Assembly (NCBI GenBank): GCA_046160625.1
Contig: JBJXGZ010000118.1
Location: forward strand, 124,001 to 188,000
Length of the DNA: 64,000 bases
Source of the DNA: M3007 sp046160625
Lineage (GTDB): Bacteria; Bacteroidota; Bacteroidia; Chitinophagales; Saprospiraceae
Direction: 5' to 3'
Positions 32,401 to 40,902 of the stretch are shown here, piece after piece. Position numbers and translations under genes: made by a program. Position 1 is the first letter of the stretch. Every line of letters starts with the position of its first letter. A model generated the notes under the pieces. The model saw only the letters and a program-made list of their open reading frames with translations. It made no database searches and had not been told where the DNA came from.

Positions 32401-35400
32401 TCATTCAATACCAGGACATTTTCCCAAACCGCCAGCTCACTCCTTTTGAGCAATCGAGCCTGCGCCCGCTTGATGTGACGATTTATCCCCGCGAGCGCGG
32501 CCCTTACAATTTTGAGATTCCAACAGGTTACGCCACCTCCGCGGGCCTCAATACCAACGGGGAACTCAATTTGCCCAAAACTCGCTGGGCGGGTTTTATG
32601 AAAGAGTTGAATACCAACGACTTTGAAGCGTCCAATATCGAATTCATCGAATTTTGGATGCTCAATCCCTACATGGAAAAGACGGATGGCGAAGCGGTTT
32701 CGGACGCAGGCGAAATGTATATTGACCTCGGCTCCATTTCAGAAGACGTGATGCGCGATTCGAGGCAGTTTTTTGAAAACGGACTCCCAACAGGGACGAA
32801 CGCTGTAGCCACCGATGAGTCGCCTTGGGGCCGTGTGCCGATCGAGGCGCCCGTGGTGAATGCGTTTGACAACAATGAGGCAAGCCGCATTCAGCAAGAC
32901 GTGGGCCTTGACGGGCTTGACAATGATTTAGAAAGAAGTTTTGGCGACATAGGGGATTGGTACAACCTCATCCAAAGCACCCCGGACAATATCCTTTCGC
33001 CCAATTTCAAAACCTCGGTGAATGCCGACCCTTCCAACGACGATTTTGTCTATTTTCGGGATGCCTCCTTCCCGCAAGCACCCTCAGGCCCGGGCCTTTT
33101 GAATCGCTACCGCAAATTCAACAACCAACAGGGCAACTCGCCGGTAAACCAATCAGACAACCAAAACCCTTCCAGCACAAACTATCCCGACCAGGAAGAC
33201 CTCAACCGCGACCGTTCGCTAAACGAGACCGAGGCCTATTTCCGCTACAAAATTGACCTGAAAAAAACCTTCCAGAACGGCCAGGAAGTCATTGACGAAA
33301 ACGACCCCGCCATCGCTGACTACATCACAAATACCGTTACTTTCACTAAGGACAGCCGCGAATACGTTTGGTACCGATTCAAAATTCCACTCGACGATGT
33401 AAAGCGGCAGAGCGTAGGCGGCATCGAAGATTTCCGCTCCGTTCGTTTCATCCGTATGTTTTGGAGAGGCTTTGAAGAGCGCACTACTTTCCGTTTTGCG
33501 ACGCTTGAGCTGGGCAGGAACCAATGGCGGCGTTTCAAGCAAACATTGGGCTGTTCGGACGACCCCGTTGTCAAGCCGATTCCATTCGACGTGAACGCGG
33601 TAAATATTGAGGAAAATTCAGCCCGTCAGCCCTTCAATTACACCATCCCTTTTGGCATTCAGCGCGAGCAGTCGGTGGGAGCGTTCCCCGATATTTTACA
33701 GAATGAGCAATCGCTTTCGATGAACATTTGCGAACTCCCATTCTGCGACGCGCGGGCGGTTTTCAAAAGCCTGAATATGGATTTGCGTCAATTCAAGCGC
33801 ATTAAGATGTTCGCACATGGCGAGGAAACAATGGAGCAACTCGATTCGAGCGATCTCAAGATCTTTATTCGCATGGGCTCGGACTACACACGGAACTATT
33901 ACGAGTACGAACTTCCACTCGTAATTTCGGATCCTGCTGTTTTGAACGGCAACCCAGACAGCAAAGAATACAAGGATGAAGTGTGGAAAAATGAATTCGA
34001 TTTCCCGCTCGAGCTCCTGACAGAGGTAAAAAAACAGCGAAATGCCGACCCCGTTCATGATCCTTTGAAACCTTACTTGGGTTTCGACCCTGAAAACCCA
34101 GAGGCGCGCATACGTATTTTTGGCAATCCAAACCTGGGATACGTTAAGGGCATCATGATTGGGGTGCGCAACAGCGACCCGGAAAAATTGAATCACTGCG
34201 TTGAGGTATGGGTTAATGAGTTGCGACTCAGCGGTTTAAACGAAAAAGGTGGTTTTGCCGGCTTGGCCAGGGTGGATATGAAATTGGCCGACCTTGGAGG
34301 AGTGGCAGTTGCGGCGAATTACACAGGTATCGGATGGGGAAGTATCGAAGAAAAACTGGCGCAGCGCCAACGGGAGGAGGTCCTTCAGTTCGATGTCTCC
34401 ACGAATATTGAACTCGGCAAACTCCTTCCGGAAAAATCGGGCATAAAAATCCCCTTCTACGCGCAATACTCCAACGTGACACGCACTCCCGAATACGACC
34501 CCTATGATCTCGATATCAAACTGAAGGATAAAATCCGCGAAACCGCCGATGCCACTGAGCGTGCAACTATCCGCGAGAGCGCAAAAGACGTGACTGTGGT
34601 GAAGGGCTACAATTTCACCAACGTACGCAAAGAACGCCGAGGCAAACCGCGCAAAATCCCGCTCCCCTGGAACATCGAAAACTTCAGCGTCACCTATGCC
34701 TACAACGAACAGGAAAAACGCTCGCCGTTTATCCTCAGCGACCGCCAAAAACAGTACAAAGGTGGTTTGGATTGGCAGTACGGCACGGGCATTAAGCCCA
34801 TCACGCCTTTCAAAAAGTTGATCAAAAAGGACAAGTACCTGAAACTCATTTCTGAATTCAATTTCAACCCGTTGCCTAATACCTATGGGTTCAGTACGAA
34901 TTTGGAGCGTTTTGAGGGAATTACGACCTACCGTTTTGCGGGCGAGGATCCCGCACTGAATACTTATTACAACCGCCGTTTCACCTGGGAGCGCAACTAT
35001 GATCTTGGCTGGGACCTCACCAAAGCCCTTCGCTTTAGTTTCAATGCCAATGCCAAAAGCCTGATTGACGAACCGCTCGAATACGATCCTGAAACTGGAA
35101 TCCGAGTCACCCGACAACAGCGCCGCGACAGCATTCTTACCAACCTCAAAACGCTTGGTCGCCCAAAGGCTTATACCCACAATGCCAGCCTCAGCTGGAC
35201 CCTGCCTTTCAAGCAGATCCCCATGTTGGATTTTATCAGCATGAAGGCATCCTATACAGCAGGTTACACCTGGACGGCGCAGTCGTTGAAACTTCAACAG
35301 CTGATCATGGACCAAAGCAGTCCTTACCTCAACGTGCTGAACTCACAAAGCCTCGGTCACACCATTCAAAACAACAATGTCCGGCAGATAAATGGCGACT

Positions 35401-37361
35401 TCAACATGGAGACGCTGTACAACAAAAGCAAATACCTTTCTAAAATCAACAAACCCGGAAAAGCTGGCGTTGGTGCTGGCAACCCTGGCGGAAAAAATAA
35501 CGGAAAACCACCAGGACGCGGAGGCCGTGGAGACGAGGGCGACGGCATACCTGGCCCTGGCGGCAACAAGCCTGGAACGGGTAATAATCCTGCCGGTGGT
35601 GGAAAAGAGGGTGGTGGCAAAGCTCCGGGTGGTGTACCCGATCGCAACGACCCAACAGCCCCAACTCCTCCCGGCAAAATTGACCCGGGTACTGGTGCCC
35701 CACTTCCTGGTGGCCCGGTGGGCATTGATCCCTTGACAGGCCGACCCAACCGCGTGCGCCCAAATCCTTCCGGCACGGATCCAGCGGATCCGACTGCCCC
35801 CGATGCAGGTGGCAAAGACAAGGATGGAAAAGACAAAAAGCCGAAAGCCAGTAAGCCAAAAGAAGATCGCGTACCAACCCTGGCCGAGCGCATTGCTCTG
35901 CGCCCGCTCATGCTGGTGCGCAAAGCTCGATTCACATACTCCGAAAACCGGAACAACGTGATACCAGGCTTTACGCCCGAAACCCACCTCATGGGATTGA
36001 GCGAAGGATTTGATTCGCCCGGATGGGCATTTGTGGCTGGTTATCAGGAGGCTGACAGGGCTTATCTGGATAAATTAGGTGCTGCGGGGAACATTACGCA
36101 TCGCCCGGAGCTCAACCAACAGGTAATGAAAAACTACACGCAGAACTTGGACATGGGCGTAACCATCGAGCCCTTCACCGATTTCCGAGTGGAATTGACA
36201 GCCAACAAACAGTACAGCCGCAACAGTACAGAATTGTACAAAGATCAGATTTTCAATATAGACCCTGACTCGGTAGGGTTTGAGCACCGTGCTGCCCGGG
36301 ATCTAGGCAGTTATACCATCTCGTTCCTTTCAATGAATACGATGTTCAACAAGGACATCGCCGGGCTTTTCGCTCGATTCGAATCGTACCGTCCTATTGT
36401 CTCAGCGCGTTTGGCGCTTGAAAACGGGCTTCCTTTGGATTCCGATCACGCCATTGACGATGGGTATAAAAAAGGTTACGGGCGCATACACCAGGAGGTG
36501 CTCATCCCTGCTTTTTTGGCTGCGTACACCAAAAAAGACCCCAATAGCGTGGGGCTCAATATTTTCAAAACCATGCCCGCTCCCAACTGGAAGTTGACAT
36601 ACAACGGCTTGTCCAAACTGGGCAATTTGAAAAACGTTTTCTCCAGCATTCAAATCTCGCACGGCTACCGGAACACGCTCACGGTGAATGCCTACAATAC
36701 GGATATATTCTACAACAGCGCCAATCCGTATGACACCAACAACGATAACTACAACCTGAATTTCAACTACACCGCCAGGTATGAAATCCCGCAGGTGGTT
36801 ATCAACGAACAGTTCCAGCCACTGTTTGGCATTGACGTCAAATTGAAAAACGAAATGACGTTCAAGGCCGATGTCAAAAGAGCGCGGACGCTCTCCATGT
36901 CATTCATTGATTACCAGTTGTCTGAAACAAAGAGCAGTGGTTATACATTAGGCTTTGGATACCGTATCAAAAATGTCAATATCCCATTCCTCACGGGCAA
37001 AAAGAAACTGGACGGCAAATCCAAAAAGAAAAGCAAGAAAAAGAAGAAAGCGACCACTCCGCCTACACCTCCGCCTTCAAGCGGTGGTGCTGCTCCAACG
37101 TCCAACGATCTGGTCTTCAAGTTCGACTTCGAGGTACGTGACGACATTACGATCGCCCATATTCTCGACAGCCCGAACGCGGCCCAGCCTACCCGCGGCG
37201 CGCGCACCATCAGCATTAACCCACAGGTGGAATACGCGCTCAACAAACGGCTCAAACTGCGGCTCTTTGCCGACTACCGCAAAACAGTGCCCAAAACCTC
37301 GCAGTCGTTCCCGATTACTACTTTGAATACAGGGGTGACGGTGCAGTTTTCGTTGAATTAA
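29484..37361 (+). CDS. sprA: SprA, outer-membrane translocon of the type IX secretion system
   Basis: 2625 aa from ATG 29484; the TTG at 29460 is less likely. An N-terminal signal (SLLAAIALLSVCALYAFA) precedes a low-complexity Thr/Ala/Pro stretch (about 40-85). SprA features follow: YDWQKIQNP, the INLTFGYD-type strands, the plug/linker region FIDDFEGS as VYIDDFEGSTANIPL, and FGIQREQSVGAFPDILQNEQSLS with DARAVFKSLNMDLRQFKRIKMF. In F. johnsoniae SprA forms a 36-strand barrel through which CTD proteins leave the cell. Residues about 1986-2128 are a Gly/Pro/Lys-rich insert and about 2505-2535 a Lys/Pro-rich loop. Two CTD cargo genes follow directly. Confidence 0.96.
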   Translation: MTKKNSLLAAIALLSVCALYAFAYPEVVRENVLTILFPDGERPLAVGSGSRQLQSAAPNTAQSLLPLPTATATTTAATPPDTFPPLSERYDDFINAGGSNPVDLRDPKAIDRQVEYDAASNMYIITERIGEDFYRAPTYMTFDEYVQWRDDQQQREYFDRLQGVVSADGKSADGTLDPVSKFNFKTSLIDRLFGGTNVDIKPQGNINLTFGYDWQKIQNPILTLRQQTNGNFDFDMDINMSAQGKIGEKLNLNFNYNTQATFDFDNQMKINYDTKGFSEDEIIQNVEAGNVSMPLRSNLIKGAQNLFGIKTEMKFGHLRTTLVASQQRSRQQSIKIQGGSQVQTFEKPIDEYDENRHFFISQWNRNEFEPAMKCLPVPQSLFNITRMEVWITNDKQEFQNTRDVLPLTELAEPDSVRDDWKIPVPPGRDITGKGLPANQNNKIYSTILSELSNDSTLRFSDQVVSRLTGPVFQLRQIRDFEKMNARLLSSQEFTYHDQLGFISINLNVQPDQVVGVALSYTYNGVPYKIGEFSDEVPKKSSVDTLKTNVLFLKMLKSTTANVRYPIWDLMMKNVYAVGTANVDPQEFRFDVYYEDPGKGQKRFLDGPLIPAGLRSRPLLQVFNLDNLNLQGDPGPDGIFDFVPGLTINLRSGRIMFPVLEPFGSDLYGKIVEANGAPYPPIDSAKFFNQLIYQQLYDSTTFVAREYQHLNRFMLRGTYKSSVSSEISLGTFNLPPGSVRVTAGGSPLREGIDYSIDYNIGKVRILNDAILQSGQSVNVSFEDNTFFGFQSRSMIGARFDYAFNKDLNVGATFMNLFERPLTQKVNFGDDPINNKVYGLDFSISKDAPWLTKLIDRLPLISTKEASTISAQAEVAVLQPGHNRAVNQGGDKGGTVYIDDFEGSTANIPLTNQFNQWIIASVPRDDDNALVKLFPESDPTNTSLSLGANRAGLSWFISDPSARDGNDNVDPYTRLIQYQDIFPNRQLTPFEQSSLRPLDVTIYPRERGPYNFEIPTGYATSAGLNTNGELNLPKTRWAGFMKELNTNDFEASNIEFIEFWMLNPYMEKTDGEAVSDAGEMYIDLGSISEDVMRDSRQFFENGLPTGTNAVATDESPWGRVPIEAPVVNAFDNNEASRIQQDVGLDGLDNDLERSFGDIGDWYNLIQSTPDNILSPNFKTSVNADPSNDDFVYFRDASFPQAPSGPGLLNRYRKFNNQQGNSPVNQSDNQNPSSTNYPDQEDLNRDRSLNETEAYFRYKIDLKKTFQNGQEVIDENDPAIADYITNTVTFTKDSREYVWYRFKIPLDDVKRQSVGGIEDFRSVRFIRMFWRGFEERTTFRFATLELGRNQWRRFKQTLGCSDDPVVKPIPFDVNAVNIEENSARQPFNYTIPFGIQREQSVGAFPDILQNEQSLSMNICELPFCDARAVFKSLNMDLRQFKRIKMFAHGEETMEQLDSSDLKIFIRMGSDYTRNYYEYELPLVISDPAVLNGNPDSKEYKDEVWKNEFDFPLELLTEVKKQRNADPVHDPLKPYLGFDPENPEARIRIFGNPNLGYVKGIMIGVRNSDPEKLNHCVEVWVNELRLSGLNEKGGFAGLARVDMKLADLGGVAVAANYTGIGWGSIEEKLAQRQREEVLQFDVSTNIELGKLLPEKSGIKIPFYAQYSNVTRTPEYDPYDLDIKLKDKIRETADATERATIRESAKDVTVVKGYNFTNVRKERRGKPRKIPLPWNIENFSVTYAYNEQEKRSPFILSDRQKQYKGGLDWQYGTGIKPITPFKKLIKKDKYLKLISEFNFNPLPNTYGFSTNLERFEGITTYRFAGEDPALNTYYNRRFTWERNYDLGWDLTKALRFSFNANAKSLIDEPLEYDPETGIRVTRQQRRDSILTNLKTLGRPKAYTHNASLSWTLPFKQIPMLDFISMKASYTAGYTWTAQSLKLQQLIMDQSSPYLNVLNSQSLGHTIQNNNVRQINGDFNMETLYNKSKYLSKINKPGKAGVGAGNPGGKNNGKPPGRGGRGDEGDGIPGPGGNKPGTGNNPAGGGKEGGGKAPGGVPDRNDPTAPTPPGKIDPGTGAPLPGGPVGIDPLTGRPNRVRPNPSGTDPADPTAPDAGGKDKDGKDKKPKASKPKEDRVPTLAERIALRPLMLVRKARFTYSENRNNVIPGFTPETHLMGLSEGFDSPGWAFVAGYQEADRAYLDKLGAAGNITHRPELNQQVMKNYTQNLDMGVTIEPFTDFRVELTANKQYSRNSTELYKDQIFNIDPDSVGFEHRAARDLGSYTISFLSMNTMFNKDIAGLFARFESYRPIVSARLALENGLPLDSDHAIDDGYKKGYGRIHQEVLIPAFLAAYTKKDPNSVGLNIFKTMPAPNWKLTYNGLSKLGNLKNVFSSIQISHGYRNTLTVNAYNTDIFYNSANPYDTNNDNYNLNFNYTARYEIPQVVINEQFQPLFGIDVKLKNEMTFKADVKRARTLSMSFIDYQLSETKSSGYTLGFGYRIKNVNIPFLTGKKKLDGKSKKKSKKKKKATTPPTPPPSSGGAAPTSNDLVFKFDFEVRDDITIAHILDSPNAAQPTRGARTISINPQVEYALNKRLKLRLFADYRKTVPKTSQSFPITTLNTGVTVQFSLN
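35450..35870 (+). other. Gly/Pro/Lys-rich low-complexity insert in SprA
   Basis: About 140 codons encode GNPGGKNNGKPPGRGGRG-like, collagen-like sequence ending in KDKKPKASKPKE, between two regions of typical SprA barrel sequence. It is in frame and probably a surface or periplasmic loop. Confidence 0.85.
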
Positions 37362-37363
37362 AA

Positions 37364-37455
37364 TTATAAAACCGCAAAATGTAAAACAGGAAAACCGCAA
37401 AATGTAAAATCAATAAGAGTACTCGCTTCTTGGTTTTATGTTTTGCGGTTTTTTG
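37364..37455. repeat. Palindromic repeat B, copy 1 (after sprA)
   Basis: AAAACCGCAAAATGTAAAA occurs twice directly and once inverted; the arms 37391-37413 and 37430-37452 pair with three mismatches. Its reverse complement matches the repeat at 43978-44063. It starts three bases after the sprA stop. Confidence 0.88.
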
Positions 37456-37483
37456 GATTAAACCCATCTCCTTTTTCATCTTT

Positions 37484-37525
37484 GATTCCCTCGTTTTCTA
37501 TCCCGATGCTTCGGGATTGGAAGGC
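37484..37525 (+). terminator. Intrinsic-terminator-like hairpin downstream of sprA
   Basis: ATTCCCTCG pairs with CGAGGGAAT around an inner TCCCGA/TCGGGA stem, followed by TTTTTA on the plus strand. Confidence 0.65.
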
Positions 37526-38014
37526 GAGGGAATTTTTATTTACCTAAAAATATGCTGCCTAAATCCGACAAACCAGGTTAAATTTCCCCCCTCTGATTTG
37601 GCGCTTTGGAAGGCTTGATTATATTTGCCCTGCCTTGACACGAACCTTGCCAAATGGTTCTTGGTATATTTATAGTGTATGTATGATTTTATGACCGCAC
37701 TAAGCGGTTTTTAGCAACAACCTGACAACTACCGACGAGAATTTGAGTCCGCTCTCAGTGGCCTTTTTGTTCATCCGAACCGACGCACCTTCGTTTTCTT
37801 CGACCTAATCCGAATTTAATGTGCAAGCGTTTCTAAAGTTCAGCGCTCGTTCATTCAGCATGATTTTTCGATGCTATTTTCCGTGTGGCGCACTGCGCCG
37901 CAGCGCTGGTGTCTTGCCCCGAAGTCAAGGTGGGGCGGACAAAATTTACTCTTTTTCAAAAACCATTGCAACCGAAGTTACAATGCGTAGAACAATCTTT
38001 AAAACAATTTTCAA
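37526..38014. other. Long leader region before the dockerin/cohesin cargo gene
   Basis: 489 bases without a convincing gene. A reading frame from 37821 overlaps the start of the cargo gene but has no signal peptide or family. A GC-rich stretch at 37884-37912 (GGCGCACTGCGCC) can fold. The region probably holds the promoter and a long 5' leader; I see nothing else. Confidence 0.5.
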
Positions 38015-40834
38015 ATGTTACACAAAACTTTCTTTTGTAAGAAATGGGGGGCAATACTCCTATCTCTGTTTATCTTTTTATCACTAAATCCCTTGCACGC
38101 TCAATCGCCGGGGACTTGCTCACCAATTTATTTTGAAGTTTGCAGGATTCTTCCGAACTTAAACTCATACCTTCCAAATCCAACCAACCCTGGGACTTTT
38201 CATGGATATTATAAAGTAAAGCTGAAGTCAAGCACCGGCCTTTTGCCAAACGCTTGGAACGTGAATTATTTGGCATTTAGCGGGAAGATTTCCGTAAATG
38301 GGTTTACATCTCGCATCAACATTGACCTAACGAATCAATTTTCGCAAACGATCGCTGGTTCACCCAACCCATTCTTTCAGTATTTAAGTGTTTCAGAAGA
38401 TGGTGAAGTTGATTGGACGGTGGGATTGGCCGACGATTGCACGAGCGGCGAGCCAGGAATAAACCTTGATCTTCCCGATGGAGCTTTTGAGGTGGAGTTG
38501 TTTACAATAGTTGTAGACGGCGTGCCTGGAGATTTTGTAAACTTTACCGGCGACAACCCTATTGTAACTTGGGTTGCCGATGTAAAAGATTGCAACCTTT
38601 ACTACTGTAACGGCACAATGCCTGTGTTGGGCTGTACGAACCCAGCGAATCTTTTGATTCCTTTTCCTTCCCCTGCTATCTGTAACAACCCAGAAAAGAC
38701 TGTCACTTTTGAACTTGAAATTATCCCCCCCGGCACTCGCCTGATTCAAGTGAAGTTAAACAATCTTGTCTCTAGCCAATTTGTTCCGAAGTGTGATATG
38801 GTTATCCATATCCAGCCACAAATGAACGGAATCAACAACCTCGACCTTGAACCTATAGAAGCTAATGGAGGGCCGCAGATACAACTTTCCAAAAAGAGGA
38901 AAAACCAAGACGGCTCTTTTGACATTTATGTTCTGTTTACAGCATTCAACCCTGGGCCTACTACTACTGCACCCATGCTTACTATAGTTGTAAGCGGGCA
39001 GTTCAACCTGTCCCAAGGAACAAACCTTATATGTTCCATGTCGCCCGGGAGAGGGGTTTTCTCAAGTATGCCGCAAACAATATGCTCTTTGACCGGGACA
39101 ACGAACACGTTGACAATCCCCGGCTACGGAGCGTGTCCCAACATGATCAATGTGACCCCGACCCGCTACGTCGGCGCAGGTTGTACGCTTGGCGTAAAAT
39201 ATACGATCACGCATAAAGCAGCCGCGCCGATCGGCCTTTCTGATATAAAACTGCTCTTTGCATTTAAACTCACAAACAACAACAACTCTCCAGGGACGCC
39301 AACCACAACTTTACCGTGCCAGTCATGCGGTTCGCTGTCGTACAATGCAACTGCTGATATCTGGGAGTATAGTTATGTGCAAACTACCCCTCTAAGCTTG
39401 ACAACTGGGGCGGAGGTGACAGTTCCTTTTAACTTGAGCATAGATTGCATTGAATATTACGTTATCTATGCGGAAGCAACTCCGATAAGTGGGTCTACCT
39501 GCGCGATGGGAGTAACTTTCGATCTCAACCAATGGCCTGCATGTGATCCCTCAGTGCAAGGAAGTATAAGTATAGACAATGGTAGCTCTATAACACTTGC
39601 ACCTGTTTATAAAGTGACTCTGGAAAGCACTTCTGACCCAAGTTATTCAATGTTCACTGATGAAGACTGCAAGCAAGATTATTCGTTTTGTCCTGATCCG
39701 GCGAAAGCTCCTTTTCAACTTCGATTAGAGACTTCTTCACCCAATGCATACCTGTGTGGCGTTACCACTTATGACCTCGTCCTGATAAGCAAGCACATCC
39801 TAAATATTGCACCGCTCATTGGGGCAAAAACGTTGATTGCTGCTGACGCATCCACACCTAATCCAAGCAGTCAAGGCATTACACCTTTTGATATAGTCGA
39901 GATTAGGAAATGTATTTTAGGGATTGAACCCGATTTTGGTCAGTTTGGTGCCCCTTCGTGGTGGTATTTTAGAGACGATTACACATTTAATCCCCTTCCA
40001 TTACTTTTCAACCCGCCTTATACGGGCTCCAATATTAGTGCTGTCCCACCGAACGGGTTGGGCAGTTACGGGAACTTTTTTGCCGTCAAAGTGGGAGATG
40101 TAAACCATACCTGCGATTGCGGGATGAGGCCTGGAGGTAGTGAACAGGCACAACCTTTCTTGAAAGCCTCAACTTCTGAAATAGCGCATGAGGCCAATCA
40201 GGTGCATATCCCGGTCTGGTCTGATGCACCGTTCAACCTGATTGCAGCGCAGGCAGGTTTTCGGTTTGACCCCGCTTTGTTGAGCCTGAAAGCGGTTGTC
40301 CCGAACCCTGACCTCGATATTCTCGACCATAATTTTGGTACAAATAACAGCGCAGAAGGGGAAATAAGGTTCGCTTGGTCATCAATGGATGGCCAAACGA
40401 TTTTGCCAATGAAGGGGTTGCTCTTTACGCTTCAGTTTGAGGTGAAAGAAAAGCCTGAGGAGCCTTCTGGCCCACTCGTTTGGACGTCTGAGGATATCCT
40501 TCAAAGCCTTGTTTATCAAGAGGACGGGTCAGAGCACCCGATACGTTTACATTGGGAAGAAAAGGGGCGGGAGCGTTCTCCTTCGCTTGGTCTGGTGCTC
40601 AGCCCCAACCCATTTAAGGAGCGAATGACGGCCTTTATTTTTGCTGAAAACCCTGTAAAGGCAACTTTTTGGCTTTCTGATGGGAAGAGATTCATTTCTC
40701 AACAAACGGTCGAACTGAAATCTGGTGAGAACACGGTAGAGTTGCAAACTGTCGCCTCCATGCAACCAGGAGTTTATTTCCTGAACATCGAAGCCGATGG
40801 CCAAAGGCTTCAACGAAGGGTAGTGAAGATTTAA
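38015..40834 (+). CDS. Type IX secreted protein with dockerin-like and cohesin-like modules
   Basis: 939 aa. A signal peptide ends near LNPLHAQSP (residue 30). Residues 35-545 are beta-rich adhesin-like sequence with many Cys. Residues about 575-640 match a dockerin-like pair (CGVTTYDLVLISKHILN and GITPFDIVEIRKCILG), the Ca-loop/helix arrangement seen in Saprospiria. Residues about 712-840 resemble a cohesin (VHIPVWSDAPFNLIAAQAGF, FTLQFEVKEK). The last 80 residues are a type A sorting domain (LSPNPF, QPGVYFLNIEADG). It would be exported by SprA and placed on the surface. Carrying both partner modules would allow self-assembly, which is inference. Confidence 0.87.
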   Translation: MLHKTFFCKKWGAILLSLFIFLSLNPLHAQSPGTCSPIYFEVCRILPNLNSYLPNPTNPGTFHGYYKVKLKSSTGLLPNAWNVNYLAFSGKISVNGFTSRINIDLTNQFSQTIAGSPNPFFQYLSVSEDGEVDWTVGLADDCTSGEPGINLDLPDGAFEVELFTIVVDGVPGDFVNFTGDNPIVTWVADVKDCNLYYCNGTMPVLGCTNPANLLIPFPSPAICNNPEKTVTFELEIIPPGTRLIQVKLNNLVSSQFVPKCDMVIHIQPQMNGINNLDLEPIEANGGPQIQLSKKRKNQDGSFDIYVLFTAFNPGPTTTAPMLTIVVSGQFNLSQGTNLICSMSPGRGVFSSMPQTICSLTGTTNTLTIPGYGACPNMINVTPTRYVGAGCTLGVKYTITHKAAAPIGLSDIKLLFAFKLTNNNNSPGTPTTTLPCQSCGSLSYNATADIWEYSYVQTTPLSLTTGAEVTVPFNLSIDCIEYYVIYAEATPISGSTCAMGVTFDLNQWPACDPSVQGSISIDNGSSITLAPVYKVTLESTSDPSYSMFTDEDCKQDYSFCPDPAKAPFQLRLETSSPNAYLCGVTTYDLVLISKHILNIAPLIGAKTLIAADASTPNPSSQGITPFDIVEIRKCILGIEPDFGQFGAPSWWYFRDDYTFNPLPLLFNPPYTGSNISAVPPNGLGSYGNFFAVKVGDVNHTCDCGMRPGGSEQAQPFLKASTSEIAHEANQVHIPVWSDAPFNLIAAQAGFRFDPALLSLKAVVPNPDLDILDHNFGTNNSAEGEIRFAWSSMDGQTILPMKGLLFTLQFEVKEKPEEPSGPLVWTSEDILQSLVYQEDGSEHPIRLHWEEKGRERSPSLGLVLSPNPFKERMTAFIFAENPVKATFWLSDGKRFISQQTVELKSGENTVELQTVASMQPGVYFLNIEADGQRLQRRVVKI

Positions 40835-40847
40835 ATCCGCTCATCCA

Positions 40848-40880
40848 GTCCGTCCTGCGGTACAGAGCCGCAGGACGGAC
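40848..40880 (+). terminator. Hairpin between the two cargo genes
   Basis: GTCCGTCCTGCGG (40848-40860) pairs perfectly with 40868-40880 around a 7-base loop and is followed by ATATCTTTCT. It may terminate or attenuate read-through into the next gene. Confidence 0.7.
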
Positions 40881-40902
40881 ATATCTTTCTAGCATAATTT
40901 TC

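Noticed and set aside
34236..35315. Long antisense open frame of 359 codons opposite sprA
   Set aside because: It is the shadow of a strongly conserved sprA frame; it has no signal peptide, domain or promoter.
37821..38087. A small gene of 88 codons upstream of the dockerin/cohesin protein
   Set aside because: It overlaps the true start in another frame and has no family match, signal or conserved motif.
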